A DNA stretch of 64,000 nt from Akebia trifoliata (taxonomy: Eukaryota > Streptophyta > Magnoliopsida > Ranunculales > Lardizabalaceae): NCBI GenBank assembly GCA_017979445.1, contig CM030714.1:3410001-3474000 (forward strand). Reading direction: 5' to 3'. The translations under genes and the position numbers were made by a program. Positions within the stretch are counted from its first letter, which is position 1, and every line of letters begins with the position of its first letter. Under the pieces are notes generated by a model. The model saw nothing but the letters and a program-made list of their open reading frames with translations, made no database searches and had not been told where the DNA came from. Positions 34,150-45,278 of this stretch are shown piece after piece.

Positions 34150-36380
34150 TCTTAATAGACGAATATTCTTTTGCCATAAAATATTTTCAGCTGAACGTCA
34201 AGTGCCAACACGAGTTTTAACTGGGATCATGACATACATGTGACCATTGTTTTTGGGAGTTATTATTAGTAGTTTATCAAATGCACTAAATTCTTGGATC
34301 AAATAATTTCGAACCTTTTGTAGTTGAGTTGTCACCAAAGAAAACTTCTACTACAAACTCAGAACTTCAAAAGTTCCAATGTTTGATGGCTTAATTTAAA
34401 GAACTCTATTTCAACAATTACATATATCTGTAGATGTACTGAAACATAAACAATATCAAGCTCCCCAAAGAGTAAAGTCTAACTACTTTGAAACCCTAAT
34501 TAGAATTTCCATTACAATTCAATTTTGTAAACAATAAGCTAAGTCAAAACCATAATTTATACAAACACCAAAAATCGACAGTTGACAAATTCTGTGAATG
34601 TTGTCATACCAATAATTTTGATCATCTACCTTAAACTAATAATCATGCCTTCTGAATGCGCTCTGGGTAACAATATAAATTCTTCGACTTGATTTCATCA
34701 TAGACCCACCAAAAAAGAAGAAAACAAAAAAATATATACTTAAAAAGACAGTAAAATTCAAAGACAAGCTAATTATATGAAAGATCTAGACCCAATTCAA
34801 ATTCAGTATAACGCAATACCCAATTTGAATCGAATTTTAATTTTAGAGACCTCAAAATTATTTAAAAAAAAAAAAAATACTCACTTGGAAAAATCTTTCA
34901 GGATTATCACAAAAACAAAAAATTCACTTAAAAATATCCACTATAACCAATAAAAACAAAATACTTAGAACATAATTTTCCATAATTAGTAAAAATAACC
35001 AATACCCATATCAAATTATCTATTTTTAACAACCAAAAAAGCCTAAGAACAGAAACCTCAACTGCAAAATTCCCCCCAAATTACACCATCTACCCCATTA
35101 ACCATAAAGTATCTCACCCAATGCACACAAAAATCTCTAGGAATTGGGCCATAAGTATGTATAGTGTCTCACTAACATGAAACCTATGTGAATCAAACAA
35201 AAACAAACTAAATTAAAGGCAAGATACTGAAAATTCACCTATCTAAGAAATTAATCATTTTCAAATTCTTTTGTCGTGAGATGGGGAAGGTGGAACTAAT
35301 TTAAAGATTGTTAGAGGGATGTAATAAAGATCCCATTTTGTAAAATCTGTGTTGAACACCATGTCATGCTATATAATGACTTGCTAATAAACATTATCAA
35401 AGAAATATCTAGTTTCTTCAAAAATTTGGTTTCAAATAATTATTAGTATATTGTTTAAATGATTTGACATAATTAATATATGATGGCACAAACAAATTAA
35501 ACTATCAAGTAATATTATATATATATAGATTTTGAATAAAAAATTCAATCTTAGCAATATACGTAATATGGATCCAAAACAGATGAAGGGCCGATGCCCC
35601 CCACTCCCCTAACAAAAGAATTTAAGAATTAAAAATCAAAATATATAAATAAATAAACATAAATCTTACCTCATACATGGACGATTTTGACATCAATCCG
35701 ATTTACTCTACTCAGAACTAAGGATCCACACAATTTTTTTTATTTGGTTTCATGTTTAACATACAAAACTGCATTGATCGTGAATGAATGAATCAGAAAG
35801 AAACCACTATCCCTCCTTTGAAATTCAAACAAAATTCCACCAAAGTAGTAGAAACTGCTTTTCCCCTCATTAATGGCGTCTAAAAACCCTAATTTTGAAC
35901 AGACTCTACTTAGATATAGCAGCTCAAAAAAAAAAAATCTTTAACAGAAAAACACCTATATTTAGTATAGAACTTAACATAAACCAGATTCATAACGATT
36001 GAAACCAAAATGATGTTGCGAATTTAAACACATTGCTTCCTTTTGTTTTCAACAACTTGAAATCGAAATCGAGATGAAGAAGAGAAAAATCAAGATGAAG
36101 AGGGGAGAAATCAAGATGAAAAACAAGGATTTGAGAAAGAAAGATCGGAAGTAAGATTAAGGGTTTGTGATCAAAGATGATAGATGAAGAAGGGAGAAGT
36201 CGAGCTTCAAGGTTCATTCCCATTCTCGTTCGTGTTCGAATGTGACCTAAACCTGTTCTCTCGATATATTTATCTAATCCAAATCACCTTTTAAAACGGT
36301 TTTGGTCATTGGGACGGCTTATATCTGTTTTTAAATAAAAACCACTTCAAATCGTTTGAAACCCTCGTGCTTAACGCACA
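34150..36380. other. AT-rich intergenic stretch upstream of the PSKR-like pseudogene
   Basis: No recognisable gene. The 77-codon minus-strand ORF at 35990-36223 has repeated LDFS segments from a short GATGAAGA-type repeat (about 36070-36125) and no known domain. Confidence 0.4.
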
Positions 36381-36396
36381 ATTTTCTTGCAGTGTC
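36381..36396. mobile_element. Possible CACTA transposon terminus
   Basis: Read from the minus strand, the sequence starts CACTGCAAGAAAATTGTGCG, close to the CACTACAAGAAA end of plant CACTA elements. Some 60-90 bp inward there are AAACCGTTTTAAAA and GCCGTCCCAAT motifs typical of subterminal repeats. The opposite end was not found in the window, so this may be chance or a fragment. Confidence 0.35.
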
Positions 36397-36427
36397 TCCT
36401 TGCCCGTTAGTTCTTCTTCTTAACAAT

Positions 36428-37643
36428 ATGGGCAGTAGAGACTATTGGGTGTTGTTGACTCTTATGGTCCTTTGTTTCCATGCCAATCTCTTGAATTCTC
36501 AAAACCAAACCTGCTATTCAAATGACCTAAGAGCATTGAAGGATTTCCTCAATAGTTTGCAAACTGGCATTGAAGGGTGGGGCAGCACTGATTACTGTAG
36601 TTGGTCATCTTCTTGGCCTTGGGTTTGGTGGGTACTTCTGCTTTAGACAAAAGGGTTGTTGGTTTGGAACTTGGGAGTGGAAGCTTGATTGATACTTTAT
36701 CCGATTCATTGGTTGGTTTAGATCAACTAAGAATCTTGAATCTCTCTCACAATTTACTTGGAAGCACTCTTTCGTCGAAACTGTTCCATTGGAAGTACTC
36801 GAAACTGTTCCATTGGAAGTACTTAGAGGTTCTTGATTTGAGTTACAATGACTTCACTGGCTTGATTCCAGGGGTCTCTTCAGCAAAACAATCTTTCTGG
36901 GCAATTGAGTTACAAAATTCAAAATTTGTCTAATCTCGTCGAATTGGATCCTCCAATGAATTTTCAGGAAGTCTATCTGACATTTTTGCAAGTCTTAGAA
37001 AACTAGAGCTTTTTTCCGCACAGTCAAACAATTTCGTTGGCCAATTACCCATATCCTTGTTGAACTCCCAGACAATACAATTGCTTAATCTTCGTGACAA
37101 TTCTTTTAATGGTTTTGTCAATCTTAATTGTTCAGTCATGGTTCGTCTAGACTCTCTTGATCTTGGTTCAAATCAGTTCCACGGGCCCATTCTTGATAAT
37201 CTGTCCTGTTGAACGTTGAAAACTTTAAATTTCGCAGGGAACAACCTCGACAGCGAAGTCTCCCAGGAGTTTTCAGTACCTCCAAGCTCTCTCTCTGCTC
37301 TCTCGCTATTGAATCCAAGCCTCCATAACATTTCATCTGCCCTTGAGATTCTACAACAATGCAGGAACCTTACAATTCTGGTTCTTAAACTTGAATTTCC
37401 AAGGTGAAGAAATGCCTACAAATGCAAATGTAAAGTTTGAGAAACTTAAAGCTTTTATAATTCCAAATTGTGGTCTCACTGTTTGATCCCAAAATGGTTA
37501 AGTGACTTCACCAAATTACAACTGTTGGATCTATCACAGAACAACTTGGGTGGAACCATTCCGGATTGGTTCGGCAGGCTAGAATTTCTCTTTTACTTGA
37601 ACTTGTCAAGCAACTCGCTGTCTGGGGAGATCTGAAAGTGCTT
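36428..37643 (+). pseudogene. PSKR-like LRR receptor pseudogene, 5' part (up to the LINE)
   Basis: The start MGSRDYWVLLTLMVLCFHA is a signal peptide, followed by LRALKDFLNSLQTGIEGW and LRR sequence (VVGLELGSGSLIDTLSDSLV, LRILNLSHNL, RLDSLDLGSNQFHGPI, ISSALEILQQCRNLTILVL) in the order seen in phytosulfokine receptors (PSKR1). It is broken many times: a frameshift after YCSWSS (about 36600), a 24-bp duplication (about 36777-36830), a further shift near 36900, an in-frame stop after NLSC (about 37210), another shift after the NLTILVL block and a stop near 37485. Roughly 90 residues of mid-LRR sequence are missing compared with functional receptors. It continues to the right of the LINE at 43692. 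This is a decayed receptor gene, not a new short protein. Confidence 0.88.
37627..37643. repeat. Left target-site duplication of the LINE (17 bp)
   Basis: GAGATCTGAAAGTGCTT, identical to 43692-43708. It marks the insertion point inside the PSKR-like pseudogene. Confidence 0.95.
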
Positions 37644-37686
37644 TTTTTTTTGAAAGGTTAACAGGGTTAAGGCAGACCCAGACCAG

Positions 37687-40600
37687 CTACAAACGAGGGA
37701 ACGGGATACCACAGGCATCCTGATAAATAACAGAAACAAGGTCACTAGGAAGCAATCCACAATCTAATTCAGTACAACCAAAGTTATTCTGATAGGAAGC
37801 TAGCATATCGGCAGCCTTGTTGGCCTCTCTAAAGACGTGGAAAAAGGAGACTTCGCTTAAACTGTGGAGCAAGTTCCTTATATCAAGGACTATGTGAAGA
37901 ACAGTCCACGGGGGGTTCCACCTACCCTTTAACACTTAGATAGCTTGCAAGGAATCGGATTGGATTTGAATCTTTGAGCAACCCTTGGAGATGGCTAACT
38001 TGATCCCATGGAGAATGCCTCGGAGCTCATGGGAAATGACAGAAATCGGGGCTTCACAACCTGCAATAGCTGCCAACACTTCTCCTTCACTGTTCCTAAT
38101 GATTGCACCAAACCCTCCTCTACTAGTGGAGAAGGAGGCATCTGAGTTAATGGCCCAAGTGCCTCTATCTGGCTTAAGCCAAGAGCAATACCTTCTTGGC
38201 TTGTGGATAAAACTAGCTTGAAGGCCCCATGCATGAGTGAAGGCACGATTCACATCAGAATCTTCAATGTCTTCTAGATATCCCTCGAAGTTGATCCTAA
38301 TATCTTCCACAATCTTGCGAATAATCGAATCCGGATCAAGGCATTCATTTTGATAAATTCTATTGCAGCGCTCCCTCCAAATGTGGTAAATAAAGGCACA
38401 TAAAGCCACTTGCTTCACCCTTTGAATAATCGACTTGCCTTTAAAGTTTTCAACCACCCAATCAATCTCTTCAATCCACGTACCAGAGGCTCTTCGCACG
38501 AGACATTTCAAGAGAATACCATTCCATACCCACCTCGAAAAAGGGCAACCCCCAAAAATATGGTTAGAATCCTCATCATGCACTCCACACAGGCTACACT
38601 TAGCTTCATTGATGATACCCCACTCCTTAAGCTTGATCAAGGTCTTAAGTCTCCCTTTGAAAGCTAACCACGCGATGAAACTATGTCTAGGAATCTTGTT
38701 CTTGCTCCAAACTAGGTGAACCCAACTGATAGGAGTAGAAGGAGTAGAAGCATGCAAAGATTTAACCGCTGAACTCACCGAGAAGGTACCATCCGAACGG
38801 CCTTTCCAAACCACCTTGTCTGGGGACCCTCCCAAAATGGGGACTTGGGGAAGGAGTTGGATAATATCATGCATGAGATCTCCTCTTCCCCCTAGAAGCC
38901 TCCAATTCCCATGTCTAATGATGGCTGAAACCTTAGCCTTCAGCCCAATTCTAGAGTCATTGATGAGCTCTTGAGGAAAATAGGTATTAAGAATCCCCAG
39001 GGGGTGCCACGGGTCATTCCAAAGAGAGGTGGACGAGCCGTTACCTATAAGATGAACTGTGTTACTCAAAGCTAACTGCCTAGCCTTCAAGATTTTTCTC
39101 CAACACCATGAAGCTTCTCTCGGGATCTTCATAGTCCAAAAACTCTTGCCCTTGATTAAGTGTTTTCTAACCCAGTTCAACCAAAGAGAGCTCTCGTTGG
39201 AGGCAATCTTCCAAGCATAGCGGGCAATGGCAGAAGAGTTCCACGTGGAAATGCTCACCACACCTAGCCCTCCCATCTTGAAAGGCTTGCAAACTTCCTC
39301 CCAACTGACCGCCCTGTTGTTGCTCTGTTTCTCTGGCCCAAACCATAAGAACCTAGCACAAACCCTTTCTAGCTCCTTCACCACCTTGGAAGGGAGAACA
39401 AAACAGTTGCACCAGTACACCTTGATACTAAGAAGAACTGATTTCACAAGCTCGAGTCTCCCTGCATAAGAAAGAAACCTTCCCTTCCACGAAAGAATCC
39501 GCTTGGACATTTTATCTACGAGGGGGAGACAATCTCTGTAAGAAAGCCTTGAAGACAGTAAAGGAAGACCCAAATACCTCACGGGTAAAATGCCTCTTCT
39601 GACACCAAGAGTTGTCACAGCTTCCTCATGGCTCACCCGGTCATGGCCCGCCATAAATAATGAGCTCTTATCAAGGTTGACCTTTAGCCCAGTAAGAGCA
39701 AAGAAGTCCTTTAGCACTGCTCGAATGGCTAAATTACTAGATCGATTCCCCTTGGAAAAAATCAACAGATCATCGGCGAAGCAAAGGTGGGTGATATTCT
39801 GGCTTTTGCACCTAGGGTGAAAAAGAAAGTGCCCTTCCGTTACTTTCTCTTGAAACAAAGGATTAAGCGCTTCCATGATGAGCACAAAGAGGTATGGGGA
39901 AAGAGGGTCCCCTTGTCTAATACCTCTTTTACCTTCAAACCATCCAACAAAGGAGCCATTGAGTGAAATAGTGTAAGAAGCACTAGAAATGCACTTGAAA
40001 ATCCAATCTATGAACCTTTGAGGAAATTTGAACGCCTTAAGGCTGCCAACAACAGCCTCCCACTCCACAGTATCATAAGCTTTCCTCAAATCAACTTTGA
40101 CAGCTTCTTTTGGGCTAGAGTTCTTCCTATGATAATTCCTAACCAATTCATGAGCCAAGAGAATGTTATCTGAAATGCTGCGGCCTTTGATGAAAGCTGA
40201 TTGGTTCAAGCCTACCAACTTGTGAGTCACCTGTCTGAGTCTGTTAGTAAGGATTTTAGAAATAATCTTATAAATGACATTACAACAAGAAATCGGTCTA
40301 TAGTCAGCTAGTCCTGAAGGTAGGTCTACCTTAGGGATCAAGGATATAGCTGTGGCATTACACTCCTTAAGGAGGTTGCCACTCTTGAAAAAGTACTTAA
40401 CAGCATCCAACAGGTCTACTTTAATGATGTCCCAAGCCTTGTGAAAGAAACACGCATTAAAACCATCCGGCCCAGGGGCTTTGAAGGGGTCCATACTGAA
40501 GAGAGCACTATGGATTTCACTTTCTTGGACATCACTAGCGAGGGCTTCTTGGTCACCTCTTTCAAGGTGGTTGGCAAAAGCAAGCTTATCCCACCCGCTG

Positions 40601-41846
40601 AACGAGCAAGGGTGGTTGGTGGCCCCCAAGAAGCTTTTATAATAACCGACTACTTCTTCCTCAATTTCCATATGATCTGTGAGTGTCCTACCATCCCTCC
40701 CATTGATAGTCCTGATCAAATTCCTCGATCTCCTAGCTTTGAGAGCATGGTGGAAGAAAGCACTATTTCTATCTCCCAGCTTGAGCCAGTTGACCCTGGA
40801 CTTCTGTTGGAGTTCCGACTCTAGAATCCTTAGAGATTGAGCATACCCCCTCGCTAGCCTCCTTTCCTCGTAGGCAGTAGAGCTAAAACTGGGATTAGCC
40901 TGAGAAGTGACTTGGACCAATGCGAGCCTGCTACGCGCTCCATAATGAGCCATGTTACTATAAGATCGTTTCTCCAAATTCCACGCTCGCAGCCCAGCCT
41001 TGACTGCCTTGAGCTTCATTATGAATTTGAACAGCGGGTGGCCCCGAACCCTCGAATTCCAGGCAACTCTAACCACCTCAGAAAAGTCCCGATCTTTGGC
41101 CCAATGATTGAAAAATCTGAAAGGCGTTTTTCTCTCTATGAAACCAGACCCTAAGGTAACAATACAAGGGCTGTGATCCGATAGACCACTCGGGAGAAAT
41201 AACCCTTCAGCCTCATTAAAGGAGTCCACCCACTCTGAGTTCACCAAAATTCTGTCGAGCTTGCACCAAATCCTCCCATAATCTTGTTTGTTATTCCATG
41301 TAAATCTGGCCCCAAAGGCTTTGATATCCAAAAGGCAACTACGGGATAAACACTCAGAAAATTCTTTCGTCGCTGTAAGATTGATCCTCCTACCACCCAC
41401 TTTTTCAGATTGATTCTTGACACAATTGAAGTCGCCTGACAAGACCCACGGCATTCTAATAACACTAGCTGATTCGGTAATGTCATCCCATAACTTTCTT
41501 CTCTCCACTATAGAATTGCCCCCATAGACCACTGTTAAGAAGAAATTCTTATTTGTTTTGGAGTTAACAAAAACATGGATTCTTTGCTCAGTTTTACTTA
41601 CTAGAAGAACATTAACCTCCAGAGGGTCCCAGCAAATCCATATCCTGCCATTCATGACCGTGTCATAATTATCGAGCTTATCCAAGAGGGACAAACTCTC
41701 CTCATCACTCTATCAGCATTCTGACTGTTTACCTTTGTCTCTACTAACCCAATAATCGACAACTTCTTCACCTTGATGAGGTCCCTGACCTCCCTATGTT
41801 TAGCGGGGTCATTAAGACCCCGTATGTTCCAAGTTGCTAGAATCAT
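37687..41846 (-). pseudogene. LINE ORF2: endonuclease, reverse transcriptase, zinc-binding and RNase H domains (one frameshift, one stop)
   Basis: The start at 41846 reads MILATWNIRGLNDPAKHR with ETK, the N-terminus of an apurinic-type endonuclease. A frameshift at about 41660-41690 moves the frame to that of 37936-41694. There the endonuclease continues (VLSGDFNCVKN, LSDHSPC), followed by the reverse transcriptase with KVDLRKAYDTVEWE, GIRQGDPLSPYLFVL and the catalytic FADD (codons at about 39769-39780). The zinc-binding region CSLCGVHDEDSNHIFGGCPF comes next, then RNase H (INSDASFSTSRGGFGAIIRN, IQSDSLQAI). A TAA at 37936-37938 interrupts RNase H; beyond it the same frame continues with FFHVFREANKAADMLASY to 37687. 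Without these two lesions the frame would be about 1385 codons, normal for plant L1. Related by family, not by exact identity, to plant L1 ORF2 proteins. Confidence 0.92.
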
Positions 41847-43492
41847 TGGGAACTAATCACAGAAGTCCCCCCTGCCCCTGTTACTGCCTCAGAGTAAGCT
41901 GTAACCACCTTTTGATTCTTGCCTTTAGCCTCCGGATTGCCTTTAGGCCTCTGTTCGTGCCCAGCTGTACTAGGAGGAGTGCACTTGCCTCTGCTTCTAT
42001 CAAAGGAAGAGTCAATGGAGCCGGAAGAAGACCCCTTCTCTGGGTAGGACTGAAGCTGGTCATTGGCTTTGCCAACCCCTACTACTGATTCAGGAATGGC
42101 ATCAGCCAAAACTTGGAATCTGTTGGCATTGGGGCTGCTTTTGTTCTTCTTCTTCCTCTTCTTTGGGGGGCCTGTGCTACCACCACTACCTGCAACAATG
42201 TTAGTGGGGGACTTAAGAACTGAATTGGGAGGTTCCTTGTGTACACATCCTTCAGTAAATTCAAGATCTTTGGATCCCTCTCCTTCTTCCACCTCATTCC
42301 ATTCCATTTCCTCATCTTCAGAAGCATCCACATCACCCTCTGACTGGGAGACAGTAGTTTCTAGCTCTTTCTCCAGCTGGCCTTCCTTGATAACCATCTC
42401 TATGTTCCTGTTAGACCTCCTCCTTTGGTGAAAGACTTCAGCCCAACCCTCCTTGTCAACATGAGGAGCACAGGCTTCCACTCCACCTGCTGCATCATCT
42501 ACCTCACTACGATCATTAACCTTATTAGCATCAGCCTGTGAAGGTTTCTTAGTTTGGGTGCATTTAGCATCTGAATGCCCAAAAGTTGAGCAAGTGCTGC
42601 ATCTTGGGGGGTACCACTCATACTCGACTCTCACATCAGTCCTGAGGGCTTCATTAATCTTAACTTTAAGCACTCGGGGCAGTTCAGAATCTGCCTTAAC
42701 TTCGACACAAATCCTGGCAAAGGATAGTCTGCTGCCTTCATCAGTAGCATTGTCCATATACAGCGGCTTCCCCACTCCACTAGCCACATACCCCAGCCCT
42801 CTAGTAGTCCAGAACTGCTTCGGCAGATTGTACAGCTTAATCCATAAGGGAATTGATGCCTCTTCTCTTTTTTCCAGTTCCACTGTGGTGTCCCAGCGTT
42901 TGACCACCATGAGCTTCCCTCCTACAAACCATGGGCCTTTGTCTAGCACCCCAGCAAGGTCCTCCTCCTCTCCAAATTTGAAGAAAAACACCCTATTGTC
43001 ATCTGAGAAAACTTCAAAAGCCCCATTCACCTTCCGTAGGGAGCTGACTGCATTCTTGACCAACATGTAAGGAATTTTGGCATTGAAGAAGTGCCCAATC
43101 AAGCATTTGTCCCATTTGGAAACCCCTTCCTCTAGGACCTCATCTGGGCAATCTATTAGGATGTCCTTCCCTTCTCTTGAAGGCTCAAAGTAAGGGATTT
43201 TTTTCAGGCTCTTAGCTGAAGCTGTCGAGCTGAATAACTTGCTCCAGGGCTTGGTAGCTCCCCCAATAGGCCCCCTGAAACCAGTGTTGCCCACTGTGCT
43301 TGCTGTTCCCTTTCTACCTCTAGCACCTTCTCTTGGAGACCTTTCAACAAACATCTTGTGGTTGCCTTTCCTGTCGGGCCCTTGCGTGTGTCCTGGCTGA
43401 TGCGAATCCTCTACAGACTGAGCATGGGGTCCATCTCTGACTGGACCAGCTGTGGGGTCAGCCTCTACAGCCCTTTCCATAGCAGTCGCCAC
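41843..43492 (-). CDS. LINE ORF1 protein (DUF4283 plus zinc knuckle), intact, 549 aa
   Basis: This is the RNA-binding, Gag-like protein of plant L1 elements, which packages element RNA with ORF2 protein. The frame is open from ATG at 43492 to TGA at 41843-41845. Residues about 115-260 resemble DUF4283 (KGPWFVGGKLMVVKRW, IPLWIKLYNLPKQFW), followed by a zinc knuckle CSTCSTFGHSDAKC at about 298-311 (C-X2-C-X4-H-X4-C). The C-terminal half is acidic and low in complexity, with a basic patch PPKKRKKKNK (possible nuclear targeting signal). The stop overlaps the ORF2 start as ATGA (41843-41846), which suggests termination-reinitiation for ORF2. No lesions were seen. Confidence 0.92.
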   Translation of the reverse strand: MATAMERAVEADPTAGPVRDGPHAQSVEDSHQPGHTQGPDRKGNHKMFVERSPREGARGRKGTASTVGNTGFRGPIGGATKPWSKLFSSTASAKSLKKIPYFEPSREGKDILIDCPDEVLEEGVSKWDKCLIGHFFNAKIPYMLVKNAVSSLRKVNGAFEVFSDDNRVFFFKFGEEEDLAGVLDKGPWFVGGKLMVVKRWDTTVELEKREEASIPLWIKLYNLPKQFWTTRGLGYVASGVGKPLYMDNATDEGSRLSFARICVEVKADSELPRVLKVKINEALRTDVRVEYEWYPPRCSTCSTFGHSDAKCTQTKKPSQADANKVNDRSEVDDAAGGVEACAPHVDKEGWAEVFHQRRRSNRNIEMVIKEGQLEKELETTVSQSEGDVDASEDEEMEWNEVEEGEGSKDLEFTEGCVHKEPPNSVLKSPTNIVAGSGGSTGPPKKRKKKNKSSPNANRFQVLADAIPESVVGVGKANDQLQSYPEKGSSSGSIDSSFDRSRGKCTPPSTAGHEQRPKGNPEAKGKNQKVVTAYSEAVTGAGGTSVISSQ

Positions 43493-43535
43493 TCAGATAC
43501 AGACGCCCAGCAATCTCCCCACCCCAAGTCGGAAC

Positions 43536-43588
<53 letters not shown>

Positions 43589-43691
43589 TGTGTGTATGTG
43601 TTTGCGAGATTTACCTGAGAAAAGTCTATTCAGAGGAGACATGGCGGAAACGAGAAGAAGGTTCTGTTCTGTGGGACATGGCTGTAATTTC
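43493..43691 (-). promoter_or_regulatory. LINE 5' leader with a (CT)n tract
   Basis: This is the region between the 5' end of the element and ORF1. On the element's strand it has a long (CT)n run (seen as GA repeats at about 43532-43587) next to a short GT run. L1 elements carry an internal promoter in this region; that function is inferred. The repeat may vary in length between copies. Confidence 0.6.
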
Positions 43692-43708
43692 GAGATCTGA
43701 AAGTGCTT
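43692..43708. repeat. Right target-site duplication of the LINE (17 bp)
   Basis: Identical to 37627-37643. It also restores the reading of the interrupted LRR sequence at the junction. Confidence 0.95.
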
Positions 43709-44413
43709 GATCAAACTGAAGTCCTTAATCAACAACATCTCATCTGAAGATCCCACATTCACTTTCTTACTCTACTTAGAATCGGACAGAAGTACAGCGA
43801 GTTTGCAGAATAATTTGTTTCGAAGTTTCCCACCATCTTTGGACCTGAGCTACAATGGGCTCGTTGGAACCATATGGCCAGAGTTCGGAAATCTGTATAT
43901 GCTCCTTGAGTTGGATCTGAAATGGAGCCATCTCTCAGGACCCATTCCCGATGACTTATCAGGATTGTTAGACTTGGGGAGTATGGATTTATCTCATAAT
44001 AATCTCTCTGGAATCATACCTTCTTCGGTCAACGAGCTTACTTTACTAACATGGTTCAACATAGCATACAATCGCTTGGTCGGGGAGGTCCCTTCTATGG
44101 GTCAATTCGAGACTTTCCCATGTTCAAGTTATTAAGGAAATCCAGGTCTCTCAGCTTCCCATTGTAATTTTCCTCCTATATCAGGAATTGAGACAGAAGA
44201 AACTCCTACCTCAAGTGCCGAACCTAAGAAAAGCAGAACGACAATTATAGGATTGCTATTCAGTATAGGAACAATAACAGGCTTCTTTCTCACTGCGGCC
44301 ATTTGGTTCATGTCAGGTTGGTTGTTCCGAAGACTAAGAAAAGAAAGCAAACTTCTCGTTACAGACACTCGACATAGAGCACAGTCCAGTTTTCAGAACC
44401 TTGGCTCATATGT
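43692..44413 (+). pseudogene. PSKR-like LRR receptor pseudogene, 3' part (LRRs and membrane helix; kinase missing)
   Basis: It continues the gene started at 36428. After the LINE the sequence reads LIKLKSLINN, then LRRs (FGNLYMLLELDLKWSHLSGP, LGSMDLSHNNLSGIIPSSV, FNIAYNRLVGEVP, SMGQFETFP), a stop at about 44132, a spacer and the membrane helix TTIIGLLFSIGTITGFFLTA to about 44330. The match fades at FRRLRKESKL and RAQSSFQNLGSY (about 44410). In PSKR the cytoplasmic kinase should follow; none is found in the next kilobase, so the gene lost its signalling part. The order of blocks agrees with the island-free C-terminal LRRs of PSKR1. Confidence 0.88.
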
Positions 44414-45278
44414 TTACTTCATTGTTTTTCATCTTTTTTTATTTTTGGCCTTCGAGCATGGTGAAAAATTTCTAGATAGTAAGATTGCAAGAAGGTTGGA
44501 ATGAAGTAGCTGTAAAATTTTCAAGGTCTTGTGCAAATTTCCTAAGAGAAGTAATCAAACTTCTTCACTGATGTGGTGCAGCATAAATTTTTTATTGTTT
44601 CACCAAGATTTCTCCAAATATTGGTAGTATTCAAAGAAATCGACTTGCTTCGGCTCAACAAGCCTTGGCCCCCACAGAGGGAAATGGAATTAGTGAAAAA
44701 AATTCACTGGCACATTAAGGTGATGCCACCTATACATCGTGAGAAATTCTAAGTCCAATCCAATCAAATGAAGAATGGGTTTTAGCTTATTCAATGTCTT
44801 TTGATTTTCCTCCCCTCTTGGACTGCTCAAATTTCAGAAAAAAATTCCCTAGAAAATTACAGACAGCAACAACAAAGCCTAATTCCAAAGTTTTGGGGTC
44901 AGCTAAACGAATCCCGTTCCCCATTCCACCCTGTTCAGAATCAATGTACAATGTCCGAATCCAAAACCCAACGTCATCAAAATCATACTGAAATTGAACC
45001 ACAGCCATAGTTCCATACTTTAATTTTCTAAGATTTTAATTTCTCAAACACAAATCAAAACTAAAACTATGACCATTATATTTATATATCACATAGAGGT
45101 CAATTAATAATCCATAATAATATTACAGAAGAAGATTAATCTTCCTCCAACTAAGAAGATTAATCTCCAGTATGAAACATAATAATGACACTCAAACAAG
45201 TAATTAAACAATAATCTAAACTGTCTTATAGCTCACATGGTGTGTTTTTTGTCACAATGGAATCAAGGTTAAGTAAGC
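44414..45278. other. Intergenic stretch between the pseudogene and the DUF1218 gene, nothing recognised
   Basis: Two short overlapping ORFs at about 44787-45010 have no recognisable domain. No kinase-like sequence was found in any frame. The 3' untranslated region of the DUF1218 gene probably occupies its right end. Confidence 0.45.

Larger units (their letters stand above)
37644..43691 (-). mobile_element. Near-intact L1-type LINE (about 6.05 kb) inserted in the PSKR-like pseudogene
   Basis: The element runs on the minus strand: 5' end at 43691, pyrimidine-rich leader, ORF1, ORF2, and a 3' poly(A) tail seen as a T-run from 37644. Both sides carry the same 17-bp duplication without any mismatch, so insertion is recent on an evolutionary scale. 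Copying uses target-primed reverse transcription by the ORF2 endonuclease and reverse transcriptase. The full length, intact ORF1 and only two lesions in ORF2 make this a young but probably inactive copy. Confidence 0.95.

Noticed and set aside
44414..45010. Possible kinase domain of the PSKR-like gene
   Set aside because: No kinase motif was found in any frame after the membrane helix.
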